From: Lysobacter sp. K5869
Lineage (GTDB): Bacteria; Pseudomonadota; Gammaproteobacteria; Xanthomonadales; Xanthomonadaceae
DNA length: 64,000 bases
Reading direction: 5' to 3'
Assembly: GCF_018847975.1 (NCBI RefSeq)
Contig: NZ_CP072597.1
Location: 5,743,001-5,807,000, forward strand
Below the pieces are notes generated by a model. The model was given only the letters and a program-made list of their open reading frames with translations, was not told the DNA's origin and did no database searches. The translations under genes were made by a program, and so were the position numbers. Positions 34,992-43,347 of the stretch are shown here, piece after piece (positions within the stretch are counted from its first letter, which is position 1; each line of letters opens with the position of its first letter).

Positions 34992-35773
34992 TGACCGATC
35001 CGTTCTCCAGCGACGGCCACAAAGCCCCGCCCAAGCCGTTCACGGTCGAGGAAGGCCGCCGCCAGGTGCGCAGCTTCGTGCTGCGCCAGGGCCGCTTCAC
35101 CCCGGCCCAGCAGCGCGCCTTCGACGAACTGTGGCCGCGCTTCGGCATCGATTACCAAGGCTCGCCGCGCGATTACGACCAACTCTTCGGCCGCAGCGCC
35201 AAGCGCGTGCTCGAAATCGGCTTCGGCAACGGCGAAGCGCTGCGCTACGCCGCCCAGAACTACCAAGACCGCGACCTGATCGGCATCGAAGTCCACGCCC
35301 CCGGCGTGGGCCGGCTGCTGAACGCCCTGGCCGAGGACGGCAGCGGCCACGTCAAGCTCTATCACCACGACGCGGTGGAAGTGCTCAACCACGAGGTCGC
35401 CGACGGCGCCCTGGACGAGGTGCGGATCTACTTCCCCGACCCGTGGCACAAGAAGCGCCACAACAAGCGCCGTTTGGTCCAGCCGGCGTTCGCCGAGTTG
35501 CTGGTGCGCAAGCTCGCGCCCGACGGACGCTTGCACCTGGCTACCGATTGGCAGGACTATGCCGAACAGATGTGGGACGTCCTGGACGCGACCAGGGGGC
35601 TCGCCAACCGCGCAGGTCCGCGCGGCAGCGTGCCGCGACCGGAATGGCGCCCGCAGACGCACTTCGAGACCCGCGGCCAGAAGCTCGGCCACGGCGTCTG
35701 GGATCTGCTGTACGACCGCGTGCCCGACGACGGCAAACCCGACGACGGCCGCGACATCGCGCAGCAGGCGTAG
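34991..35773 (+). CDS. trmB: tRNA (guanine-N7-)-methyltransferase
   Basis: 260 residues. It methylates G46 of tRNA using SAM. Visible motifs are the SAM-binding [30 protein letters not shown] and the family signature [18 protein letters not shown], followed by [12 protein letters not shown]. The first ~45 residues are a charged extension typical of this family. Overlaps thiG by one base, so translation is coupled. Confidence 0.95.
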   Translation: MTDPFSSDGHKAPPKPFTVEEGRRQVRSFVLRQGRFTPAQQRAFDELWPRFGIDYQGSPRDYDQLFGRSAKRVLEIGFGNGEALRYAAQNYQDRDLIGIEVHAPGVGRLLNALAEDGSGHVKLYHHDAVEVLNHEVADGALDEVRIYFPDPWHKKRHNKRRLVQPAFAELLVRKLAPDGRLHLATDWQDYAEQMWDVLDATRGLANRAGPRGSVPRPEWRPQTHFETRGQKLGHGVWDLLYDRVPDDGKPDDGRDIAQQA

Positions 35774-35822
35774 GGCGAACAGGTTTTCCTAGCGACTCGA
35801 CCGAGACCCCGACCAAACCGGC

Positions 35823-37670
35823 ATGGACACCTCCCTCGCGCTCACCACCGACATGATGCTCGTGCTCGGGCTGGTGGTGTTCACGATGGCGATGTTCCTG
35901 TTCGAGCGCGTGCGCGCCGACGTGGTCGCCCTGGTCGTGCTGGTGCTGCTGGGCCTGTCGGGGCTGGTCGAGCCGGACGAGCTGTTCAACGGCTTCTCCG
36001 GCAACGCGGTCATCAGCATCATCGCCACGATGATCCTCGGCGCCGGCCTGGACCGCACCGGCGCGCTCAACCGCCTCGCCGGCTGGCTGCTGCGGCGCGC
36101 GCACGGCGTCGAGCAACGTCTGCTGCTGCTGACCACGGCGGTGGCCGGCCTGAATTCCTCGTTCATGCAGAACCCGTCGGTGATGGCGCTGTATATGCCG
36201 GTCGCCGCGCGCTTGTCCTCGCGCACCGGCCTGTCGCTGCCGCGGCTGCTGCTGCCGATCGCCGCAGCCATCGTCATGGGCGGCGCGCTGACCATGGTCG
36301 GCAACTCGCCGCTGATCCTGCTCAACGACTTGCTGCTCAACGCCAACAGCAACCTGCCTTCGGGCGCGGCGACGATCGAACCGCTGAAGATGTTCGCGCC
36401 GCTGCCGATCGGTCTGGCGCTGCTGGCCGCCTCGCTGGCCTACTTCCATTTCTTCGGCGACAAGCTGCTCAAGGACGACAGCGACAAGGGCGCGACCCCG
36501 GCCCGCACCCAGAGCTATTTCGCCAAGGCCTACGGCATCGACGGCGACGTGTACGAGCTCACCGTCACCGCCGACAGCCCGCTGGTCGGCATGTCGGTCG
36601 GCGAGGCCGAAACCCTGCGCGGCGCGCCGCTGCTGCTGGCGCTCAAGAGCGACAACGACTCGCGGCTGGCGCCGCCGGCCGACACCCGCATCTGGGTCGG
36701 CAGCGTGCTCGGCGCGATGGGGCCGAAGCAGCAGGTCGCCGACTTCGCCCAGAACCATTTCCTGCGCCTGTCCTCGCGCCTACGCAACTTCGCCGACCTG
36801 TTCAATCCCAGCCGCGCCGGCATTTCCGAAGCGGTGGTGCCGGCGACCTCCGGCTACATCGGCAAGACCGCCGGCGATTTGCACCTGCGCAAGCAATCCG
36901 GCCTGAGCCTGCTGGCGATCAATCGCGACAAGACCGTGATCCGCGACGACGTGCGCACGGTGCCGATGCGCGCCGGCGACATGCTGGTGTTCCACAGCAT
37001 CTGGACCGATCTGGCCAGCGCCGCGGCGAGCAAGGATTTGGTGGTGGTCACCGACTACCCCAAGGGCGAGCAGCGCCCGCACAAGCTCAAGATCGCGCTG
37101 ACGATTTTCGCCGTGGCGATGCTGCTGGCGCTGTCCTCGCGCCTGCCGGTGTCGATCGCGCTGATGACCGGCGTGGTCGGCATGCTGATCACCGGCGTGA
37201 TCAACATCGACGAAGCGTATTCGGCGATCAACTGGAAGACCGTGTTCCTGATGGCCTGCCTGATTCCCTTGGGCTGGGCGATGGATTCCAGCGGCGCGGC
37301 CGCTTGGATCGCGGGGCACAGCATCGAACGGCTGCCGCGCGGGACGCCGGTCTGGCTGCTGGAGATCTTGGTCGGACTGCTGACGACCGCGTTTTCCTTG
37401 GTCATCAGCCATGTCGGCGCGACCATCGTCGTGGTCCCGCTGGCGGTCAACCTCGCCCTCGCCGCCGGCGGCAACCCGACCGCGTTCGCGCTGATCGTGG
37501 CGCTATCGGCGTCGAACAACTTCATGACCGCGTCGAATCCGGTGATCTCGATGATCACCGGGCCGGCGGGCTACAGCGGCAAGGAGCTGTGGAAGATCGG
37601 CGGGCCTTTGTCGTTGATCTACACCGTGGTGACGGTGTTGATGATCAATGTGTTGTTCTGGGGCAAATAA
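35823..37670 (+). CDS. SLC13-type anion permease with TrkA-C domains
   Basis: 615 residues with about ten TM helices in two halves (about 10-205 and 425-613). Between them are two soluble RCK_C/TrkA-C-like regulatory domains (about 245-330 and 335-410: GMSVGEAETLRGAPLLLA, GKTAGDLHLRKQSGLSLLAI). The conserved SLC13/DASS blocks LNSSFMQNPSVMALYMPV, MVGNSPLILLND and SASNNFMTASNPVISM contain the duplicated SNT/SNP-like substrate motifs. Family members carry sulfate, dicarboxylates or other anions; the substrate is not resolved here. Single gene, 49 bases after trmB. Confidence 0.9.
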   Translation: MDTSLALTTDMMLVLGLVVFTMAMFLFERVRADVVALVVLVLLGLSGLVEPDELFNGFSGNAVISIIATMILGAGLDRTGALNRLAGWLLRRAHGVEQRLLLLTTAVAGLNSSFMQNPSVMALYMPVAARLSSRTGLSLPRLLLPIAAAIVMGGALTMVGNSPLILLNDLLLNANSNLPSGAATIEPLKMFAPLPIGLALLAASLAYFHFFGDKLLKDDSDKGATPARTQSYFAKAYGIDGDVYELTVTADSPLVGMSVGEAETLRGAPLLLALKSDNDSRLAPPADTRIWVGSVLGAMGPKQQVADFAQNHFLRLSSRLRNFADLFNPSRAGISEAVVPATSGYIGKTAGDLHLRKQSGLSLLAINRDKTVIRDDVRTVPMRAGDMLVFHSIWTDLASAAASKDLVVVTDYPKGEQRPHKLKIALTIFAVAMLLALSSRLPVSIALMTGVVGMLITGVINIDEAYSAINWKTVFLMACLIPLGWAMDSSGAAAWIAGHSIERLPRGTPVWLLEILVGLLTTAFSLVISHVGATIVVVPLAVNLALAAGGNPTAFALIVALSASNNFMTASNPVISMITGPAGYSGKELWKIGGPLSLIYTVVTVLMINVLFWGK

Positions 37671-38137
37671 CGCGCCGTCATACCGCTTCGGCCGCCGAAG
37701 CCCAGCCGCTCGGATAACCCACCCGCCCCCGCGCGCGCACCTGGCTACCTGTAGGAGCGGCGCAAGCCGCGACCGCGCAAACGAACAGCCCGCGCAAGCA
37801 CGAGGCGCGAAACGCCTTCCGCCGGAAAACAGATCGGATGGATCGACGCGACATCCAGCGTCCGTCGGCGACCGATTCCCGCGGTCGCGACTCGCGTCGC
37901 TCCTACAGGTAGCCCAGGCGAGTCGCATCGCACGGCCGCCCCCTGTAGGAGCGGCGCAAGCCGCGACCGCGAAAACGACTGGCCTGCGCAGGCACGAAGC
38001 GTGAAACGCGCTTCCGCCAGAAAACAAGTCGGAGGGATCAACGCGACATCCAGCGTCCGTCGGCGACCGATTCCCGCGGTCGCGGCTCACGCCGCTCCTA
38101 CAGGCAGTCCAGACGCGTCGCGAACGACCCGCGCGGC
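37671..38137. other. Intergenic filled by a duplicated REPIN
   Basis: 467 bases between the permease and the Rieske gene, which are convergent. Apart from the duplication at 37750-38102, nothing coding is seen. Confidence 0.6.
37750..38102. repeat. Tandemly duplicated REPIN (two units of about 158 bp)
   Basis: Unit 1 (37750-37907) and unit 2 (37944-38102) each begin with TGTAGGAGCGGCGCAAGCCG and end with its inverted complement. Their internal sequences are nearly identical (for example AACGCGACATCCAGCGTCCG in unit 2; GACGCGACATCCAGCGTCCG in unit 1). A 36-base spacer separates them. Units bounded by inverted REPs are REPINs, mobilised in trans by RAYT transposases, and none is encoded in this window. 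Confidence 0.9.
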
Positions 38138-38518
38138 TTACGCCAACCAAACCCCGCCATCGCGCACCGCCACCGCCACCGCGCGCAAGGATTCGCCGCG
38201 ACACGGCCCGGCCACGCATTCGCCGCCACCCAGCTCGAAGCTGGCGCCGTGCGCGGCGCACACCAGCAGCCCGTCCTTGCTCTTGAGAAATTGCCCGGGA
38301 GCCCAATCCAGTCGGCGTCCGGCGTGCGGGCAGATGTTGAGCCAGGCGCGCACGGCGTCGCCGTCGCGGTAGAGCAGCAAGGATTCGGCGTCGCCGTCGA
38401 GGGTCGCCTCGACCTCGGCGAAACCGCCGTCGGACAAGTGCTCCAAAGCGATCAAAGGTTCACCGCCGGAGGCGTCGCCGCCGGACGGGTTTAACGAAGT
38501 TCTCACACTATCGTTCAT
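38138..38518 (-). CDS. Rieske [2Fe-2S] domain protein
   Basis: 126 residues, a single Rieske domain. The cluster ligands are C63 and H65 (NICPHAGRRLDW) and C87 and H90 (LVCAAHGASFELGGGEC). It has no signal peptide or TM, so it is a soluble cytoplasmic ferredoxin-like electron carrier, of the kind linked to oxygenases or nitrite reductase. No oxygenase lies near it. Divergent from the small membrane protein gene at 38576 with only 57 bases between. Confidence 0.9.
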   Translation of the reverse strand: MNDSVRTSLNPSGGDASGGEPLIALEHLSDGGFAEVEATLDGDAESLLLYRDGDAVRAWLNICPHAGRRLDWAPGQFLKSKDGLLVCAAHGASFELGGGECVAGPCRGESLRAVAVAVRDGGVWLA

Positions 38519-38575
38519 GCCTGGAACGATACTCGACTGTCCGGCCCAAGCCGCATTGTCTCACGACGACCGAAA

Positions 38576-38911
38576 ATGTTCGCCCAGACCTTCCGATTCG
38601 CCGATCAACGTTCGCAATGGAATGCGTTCCAGTCGCGCGTGCGCAGCGCTTTCGAGCCGCGCAAGCCGCGTCACCGCTTCCTGCGCTTCGTCTTGGGCGT
38701 GATCGGCCTGGGCCTGCTCGCGCTGCTGGTGTTCTTCAGCGTGTTCGTCGGCGCGGCGATGATCGCGGTGGGACTGGCGTTCAAGCTATGGCAGCGCCGT
38801 GGCAAACCGATGACGGCGCGGGCCAAGGGCCGCGCCGATGTGGTCGAGGGCGAGTTCCGCGTGGTCGCGCCGCAGGCGCTGCCGGGCCAGCGTTCCGATT
38901 CGGCCCGCTGA
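38576..38911 (+). CDS. Small single-TM membrane protein, function unknown
   Basis: 111 residues. A soluble N-terminus with Arg/Lys just before the helix precedes a strong TM segment (about 38-68: FVLGVIGLGLLALLVFF and continuing). A short cytoplasmic basic tail (about 70-111) follows. The positive-inside rule puts both ends in a plausible hairpin or a single long helix. It ends 4 bases before the next gene, suggesting cotranscription with the FAH-family hydrolase. I do not recognise the family. Confidence 0.75.
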   Translation: MFAQTFRFADQRSQWNAFQSRVRSAFEPRKPRHRFLRFVLGVIGLGLLALLVFFSVFVGAAMIAVGLAFKLWQRRGKPMTARAKGRADVVEGEFRVVAPQALPGQRSDSAR

Positions 38912-38915
38912 ACGC

Positions 38916-39644
38916 ATGAGCGACGTCGTCGCGGCCGCGCCGGCCACCCGCATCCCCGTCCGCGGCCAGGGTCTGGCCGCCGATGCCGCGTTCCCGGTCC
39001 ACCGCGTCTACTGCGTCGGCCGCAACTTCGCCGACCACGCCCGCGAGATGGGCGCGGCGGTGCCGGCCTCGGCCGTCGACCGCGGCCGTCCGACCTTCTT
39101 CCTCAAGCCGACCGATTCGCTGGAAACCGGCGAAGCCGTGCCCTACCCGCCCGGCACCGACGACCTGCACCACGAGGTCGAACTGGTGGTCGCGCTCGGC
39201 AGCGACGCGCCGGCCGGCCCGCTCGCGGTCGAAGACGCGCAGGCGCTGGTCTACGGCTACGCCGTCGGCCTCGACCTGACCCGCCGCGACCTGCAAGCCC
39301 AGGCCAAGGCCAAAGGGCTGCCCTGGGACACCGGCAAGTCCTTCGACCACGCCGCGCCGATCAGCGCGATCGTGCCGGCGGCCGAAGTCGGCGAACTCGG
39401 CGCGCGCGCGCTGACCCTGGAGGTCAACGGCGAGCCGCGTCAACGCAGCACGCTCGACAACCTGATCTGGAACGTGCCCGAAGTCCTGCACGAACTCTCG
39501 CTGCTGTACGCGCTGCGCGCCGGCGACCTGATCTACATGGGCACCCCCGCCGGCGTCGCCGCGCTGCGGCCGGGCGACCGCTACCGCGCCGCGCTGGAAG
39601 GCGTGGCCGAACTGCACGGACACATCACCCCGCCCCGGCTATAG
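38916..39644 (+). CDS. Fumarylacetoacetate hydrolase-family protein
   Basis: 242 residues. Motifs of the FAH superfamily are VYCVGRNFADHAREMG, FFLKPTDSLETG, DDLHHEVELVVALG (metal-binding Glu pair), GYAVGLDLTRRDLQ, KSFDHAAPISAIVPA, RQRSTLDNLIWNVPE and GDLIYMGTPAGV. Members include FahA-type hydrolases, YcgM-like oxaloacetate tautomerases/acylpyruvases and 2-oxo-diacid hydratases; the short form here is closest to the YcgM type. It acts in the cytoplasm, with Mg or Ca. Four bases downstream of the small membrane protein gene. Confidence 0.88.
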   Translation: MSDVVAAAPATRIPVRGQGLAADAAFPVHRVYCVGRNFADHAREMGAAVPASAVDRGRPTFFLKPTDSLETGEAVPYPPGTDDLHHEVELVVALGSDAPAGPLAVEDAQALVYGYAVGLDLTRRDLQAQAKAKGLPWDTGKSFDHAAPISAIVPAAEVGELGARALTLEVNGEPRQRSTLDNLIWNVPEVLHELSLLYALRAGDLIYMGTPAGVAALRPGDRYRAALEGVAELHGHITPPRL

Positions 39645-39723
39645 TCCGGCCCCGGCGCCCGCCCTCCAACCTCGAGCCGGCGCCGTTCACCGTCCTTCAG
39701 TCGTCACCCTGGGAGAGCATGCG

Positions 39724-40131
39724 ATGGGCATGATCAGCGAGTTCAAAGAGTTCATTGCGCGCGGCAACGTGGTCGATCTGGCCGTCGGCGTGGTCATCGG
39801 CGCCGCGTTCGGCAAGATCGTCACCGCCTTGGTCGACGGCATCGTGATGCCGACCATCGGCTACGTCACCGGCGGGGTCAGCGTCAGCGATTGGAAGTAC
39901 GTGCTCAAGCCCTCGCAGCTCGACGCGGCGGGCAAGGAAGTGGCGGCGGAAGTGGCGGTCAAGTACGGCGCCTTCCTGCAGACCGCGATCGATTTCATCC
40001 TGATCGCCTTCGTGATCTTCATCTTCCTCAAGGCCTACAACAAGGTGCGCCAGCCCGCCGACGCCGCGCCGGCGGCGACGCCGGAAGACGTGCTGCTGCT
40101 GCGCGAGATCCGCGATTCGCTGAAGAAGTGA
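39724..40131 (+). CDS. mscL: Large-conductance mechanosensitive channel
   Basis: 135 residues, the standard size. The N-terminal amphipathic helix and TM1 (MISEFKEFIARGNVVDLAVGVVIGAAF) are followed by a periplasmic loop and TM2 (IDFILIAFVIFIFLKAYNK), then a C-terminal coiled helix (PEDVLLLREIRDSLKK). The homopentamer opens under membrane tension and releases solutes during hypo-osmotic shock. A terminator follows. Confidence 0.97.
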   Translation: MGMISEFKEFIARGNVVDLAVGVVIGAAFGKIVTALVDGIVMPTIGYVTGGVSVSDWKYVLKPSQLDAAGKEVAAEVAVKYGAFLQTAIDFILIAFVIFIFLKAYNKVRQPADAAPAATPEDVLLLREIRDSLKK

Positions 40132-40163
40132 TCCTTACGCCCGCGAGGGCGCGCAGACGAAAC

Positions 40164-40189
40164 AGGCCGCGCTCGTCGCGGCCTTTTTC
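40164..40189 (+). terminator. Rho-independent terminator of mscL
   Basis: Stem AGGCCGCG/CGCGGCCT with a five-base loop followed by TTTTT, 33 bases after the mscL stop. Confidence 0.85.
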
Positions 40190-40440
40190 GTGCGCCCGCG
40201 GCGAGCGTCCGCGCGGCGCGCGGCCCTCCCGGCGCCGGGCGGACCGGATCGAACGCCCCGCGAAAGCGCACAAACGGCAAAGCCGGCCCGCCGCCACAAA
40301 CCCGGCGACAGCCAGCGACAAAAACGGCTCAAGTCCAATGTGACTTTCCTCAGATAGCGGCCGCCGTCGCGATTGCTAAGCTCGCCGTTTCGCCTAGCCG
40401 CGCGACCTTCCGAGCGGCCGGCCAGCACGAGGAGAGTGGG

Positions 40441-41868
40441 ATGCGCGCACCGCTGTGGGCAGCGATGGCTGCCGTGTTGTTGACGGGTTCGATCGCGGGC
40501 TTCGATGCCGCGGCCGCCCAGCGCGAGACGCGCATTCCGCAAGCCGCCGTCGACGCCGCGGGCGAACTGCGCGAGCGAGCGCTGGCCAGCGACCTGGGCT
40601 TCAAGATCACCGAATCGCTGACCACCGAAGTCGGCCCGCGTCTGGCCGGCAGCGAGGCCGATGCGCGCGCGGTGGCGTGGGCGCAGGCCAAGTTCCGCGA
40701 ACTGGGCTTCGACAAGGTCTGGACCGAGCCGGTCACCTTCCCGAAGTGGGAGCGCCGCAGCGAACACGCCGAAGTGCTCGGCGCCAGCGCCCAGCCGCTG
40801 CGCCTGACCGCGCTCGGCGGCAGCCCGGGCGGCACGGTCGAGGGCGAGGTCGTGCGCTTCGCCGATCTGGCCGCGCTGGAAGCGGTGCCGGCCGGTTCGT
40901 TGGCCGGCAAGATCGCCTTCATCGATTTCGCCATGCCGCGCGCCAAAGACGGCGCCGGCTACGGCCCGGGCGGACGCGTGCGCAGCCGCGGCCCGTCGGC
41001 GGCGATCCGCGCCGGCGCGGCAGGGTTCCTGATGCGTTCGGCCGGCACCGACTCGCACCGCATGCCGCACACCGGCATCACCCGCTTCGACGACGGCTTG
41101 AAGCCGATTCCCTCGGCCGCGCTGTCGGCGCCCGACGCCGAGCAGCTCTCGCGCCTGGCCGCGCGCGGCGCGACCCGCGTGCGCGTGGCCTTGGATTGCG
41201 GCTGGGACGGTCAAGCGACCTCGTACAACGTGATCGGCGAGATCCGCGGCAAGAGCAAGCCGGAGGAAGTCGTGATCATCGGCGGCCACCTGGATTCCTG
41301 GGATCAGGGCACCGGCGCGATCGACGACGGCGCCGGCGTCGGCCTGACCATGGCCGCGGCCAAGCTGATCGGCCAGAGCAAGCTGCGCCCGGCGCGCAGC
41401 GTGCGGGTGATCGCGTTCGCCAACGAAGAGCAAGGCTTGTACGGCGGCCGCGCGTACGCGGCCAAGCACGTCGCCGACGTGCGCAAGCATCAGATCGGCG
41501 CGGAAAGCGACTTCGGCGCCGGCCGCATCTACGCCTATTCCAGCTCCGCGCCGGACTACGCCAAGAACGCCGACAAGCAGATCGCCGACGCGCTGGCGCC
41601 GCTGGGCATCGAGTACACGCCCGGCAAGGGCGGCCCGGGCCCGGACATCGGCCCGTTCGCTGCGCAAGGCCTGGCCTGGGCGCGACTGGCGCAGGACGGC
41701 ACCGACTACTTCGACTACCACCACACGCCCGACGACACGCTCGACAAAATCGATCCGAAGGCGCTGGCGCAGAACGTCGCGGCGTACGCGGTGTTCGCCT
41801 ATCTAGCGGCGTCGGCGGACGGCGATTTCGGCAGCGCGCCGAAGCAGGTCACGCCGCCGGAGGAGTGA
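40441..41868 (+). CDS. Secreted M28-family aminopeptidase
   Basis: 475 residues. A signal peptide (1-27, ending AAAQ) and an N-terminal region with a protease-associated insert are followed by the M28 catalytic core. The dizinc ligands are in IIGGHLDSWDQGTGAIDDGAG, FANEEQGLYGG and FDYHHTPDDTLDK. It is likely an extracellular or periplasmic exo-aminopeptidase. The ribosome site GAGGAGAG precedes the ATG. The gap upstream (40190-40440) has no other gene. Confidence 0.92.
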   Translation: MRAPLWAAMAAVLLTGSIAGFDAAAAQRETRIPQAAVDAAGELRERALASDLGFKITESLTTEVGPRLAGSEADARAVAWAQAKFRELGFDKVWTEPVTFPKWERRSEHAEVLGASAQPLRLTALGGSPGGTVEGEVVRFADLAALEAVPAGSLAGKIAFIDFAMPRAKDGAGYGPGGRVRSRGPSAAIRAGAAGFLMRSAGTDSHRMPHTGITRFDDGLKPIPSAALSAPDAEQLSRLAARGATRVRVALDCGWDGQATSYNVIGEIRGKSKPEEVVIIGGHLDSWDQGTGAIDDGAGVGLTMAAAKLIGQSKLRPARSVRVIAFANEEQGLYGGRAYAAKHVADVRKHQIGAESDFGAGRIYAYSSSAPDYAKNADKQIADALAPLGIEYTPGKGGPGPDIGPFAAQGLAWARLAQDGTDYFDYHHTPDDTLDKIDPKALAQNVAAYAVFAYLAASADGDFGSAPKQVTPPEE

Positions 41869-42379
41869 GGTTCGCGGTGATTCGGCGAGGCCGCCGGGTT
41901 GCGGCGGCTTCGCGGTTTCGTGCGGATGAGGCCCTGGGTTCCCGCGTCCGCGGGGACGGCGGCAGGCGGGTTTCGATGTTTCGCTCCGAACGGTCATCCT
42001 CGCAAAGGCGGGGATTTGCAGAGTTCGGAGTCATGTCGCGGTAAAGCCCTGGATGCCCGCTTTTGCGGGCATGACGGTGGATAGGCTTCAGCGCGTCTCT
42101 TCAGGACGTCATCCCCGCGAAAGCGCGGATCCAAAGACTTCAGCGCCATCCCTCGATAAAACCCTCAATGCCCGCCTTCGCGGGCACGAGGCGAGCGGAT
42201 TCCGCGCGACGCGCAACGCGCCGCGCGCACCCTCGTGAACGCCGCGCATCGGCGCTTCGCGTCGAAACCGTAAACGCCCTCACGCTTTGCGCCGTCGCGC
42301 CTGCCCTGTCGGCGCGCCGATTTGCGTTAGTTCGGAAACAGCGCGCCGTCCGGCCCGCGTTCTTGGATCCGCACCGACG
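41869..42379. other. Intergenic containing an array of REP hairpins
   Basis: 511 bases with no gene. The REP copies listed at 41938-42190 occupy most of it. The last 190 bases hold nothing recognised and probably carry the promoter of the gene at 42380. Confidence 0.55.
41938..42190. repeat. Array of REP hairpins, ATTCCCGC/GCGGGAATGACG family
   Basis: At least four copies: 41938-41962 (GGTTCCCGCG...), 42051-42077 (TGCCCGCTTTTGCGGGCATGACG), 42107-42132 (GACGTCATCCCCGCGAAAGCG) and 42166-42190 (ATGCCCGCCTTCGCGGGCAC). A decayed fifth is at about 41992-42015. Copies alternate in orientation and stem sequences co-vary (TCCC/GGGA, TGCCC/GGGCA), so the hairpins are kept. Confidence 0.8.
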
Positions 42380-43135
42380 ATGACCGATGCCCGCGACGCC
42401 GCCGCGACTGCCGCCCACGCCTCCCACGAGGACGGCGAATGCGATCCGCGCGCGGCCGCGGCGGCTTCGCCCGAGCGCGCGCTGCAAGCGCTGTGGCGCG
42501 AATTGCGCCGCGCCACGCTCACGCTCGGCGAACAGGCGCTGGCGCAGCAGAGCGAAGCGGCGTTGCGCGCCGACGCGGTCCTCGCCGTCGGCGTGACCCG
42601 ACTGAAAGCCCACTTGTCCGCGGCCGGCGACGACGGCCCCTACGCAACCGAGGCGACCATGACCGAAAGCACCGACAACGACGAACCCTCCGCCGCGGCC
42701 CACGCGAATCCCTCTGCGAACGCCGGTGCGAAGCCGGGCGCGAATCCCGGCCCTAATCCCGGCGCCAACGGCAGCGCCGCTCCCGGCGCCGCGCCGCTGG
42801 AGCCGGAGCAATTGCTGGAGCGCCTGCGCGCCGCGCTCGCCGGCCACGGCGGCGAGCCGTATCAGTACGGCGGCATCAATCAGCAGGTCGAATCGGCGTT
42901 CAAGCTATCCAACGAGGCCTTGCTCGGCGCCGCCGGCGAATTCGCCTACGGCCACCGCGCCGCCACCGACGCGTTCGCGGCGGGCCTGCGCAAGATCTCC
43001 GACGCGCAGCACCGGCAGAACCTGCAGACCCTGCAAGCGGCGGCGCTGGCGGTCTGCCTGGACGCGATGCTCAAGCAGCCGGACCAAGCCGAGGAATACG
43101 CGGGGTTGCTGGAGGCGATCAAGCACGTGGTTTGA
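42380..43135 (+). CDS. Protein of unknown function with an Asn/Gly/Pro/Ala linker
   Basis: 251 residues, no export signal. An N-terminal helical domain (about 1-75), a central repeat-like linker of NPG/NAG units (about 105-145) and a C-terminal helical domain (about 150-251, NQQVESAFKLSNEALLGAAGEF) are visible. The C-terminal domain ends with AEEYAGLLEAIKHVV. I cannot place it in a family. The start at 42380 is preferred because the in-frame upstream extension to 42287 is Arg/Cys-rich and unlike the rest. Codon usage is like that of its neighbours. Confidence 0.65.
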   Translation: MTDARDAAATAAHASHEDGECDPRAAAAASPERALQALWRELRRATLTLGEQALAQQSEAALRADAVLAVGVTRLKAHLSAAGDDGPYATEATMTESTDNDEPSAAAHANPSANAGAKPGANPGPNPGANGSAAPGAAPLEPEQLLERLRAALAGHGGEPYQYGGINQQVESAFKLSNEALLGAAGEFAYGHRAATDAFAAGLRKISDAQHRQNLQTLQAAALAVCLDAMLKQPDQAEEYAGLLEAIKHVV

Positions 43136-43144
43136 AGCAGAAGC

Positions 43145-43174
43145 TGGGAATGGGGAATGGGGAATGGGGAATGG
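43145..43174 (+). repeat. Short tandem repeat GGGGAAT
   Basis: Four copies of a seven-base unit, GGGAATG, immediately after the gene ending at 43135. A partial second set of related GGGAAT/ATTCCC words continues to about 43325, where ATTCCC appears in inverted form, so the transcript could fold. Confidence 0.7.
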
Positions 43175-43347
43175 CAGGAACGCAGTGCCGCGCAAAGCCG
43201 CGCGAGGCCGCATCTTCCATTCCCCGTTTCGTTTATTCCCGATCGCTCGAGCAGGGACACAGCGAACGGGAAGAACGCCGAGCCGCGAAAGAATCGCGCG
43301 AGGCCGCTTTTTCCATTCCCTAGTCCGCGTTCCGCTTTTCCCGCACC

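Noticed and set aside
37750..38102. A CRISPR array from regularly placed repeats
   Set aside because: The units are long, bounded by inverted repeats, only two in number, and have no unique spacers or cas genes.
38517..38702. Plus-strand frame overlapping the start of the 111-residue membrane protein gene
   Set aside because: Overlaps the divergent promoter and reads out of frame with the TM-containing gene, which has the better coding pattern.
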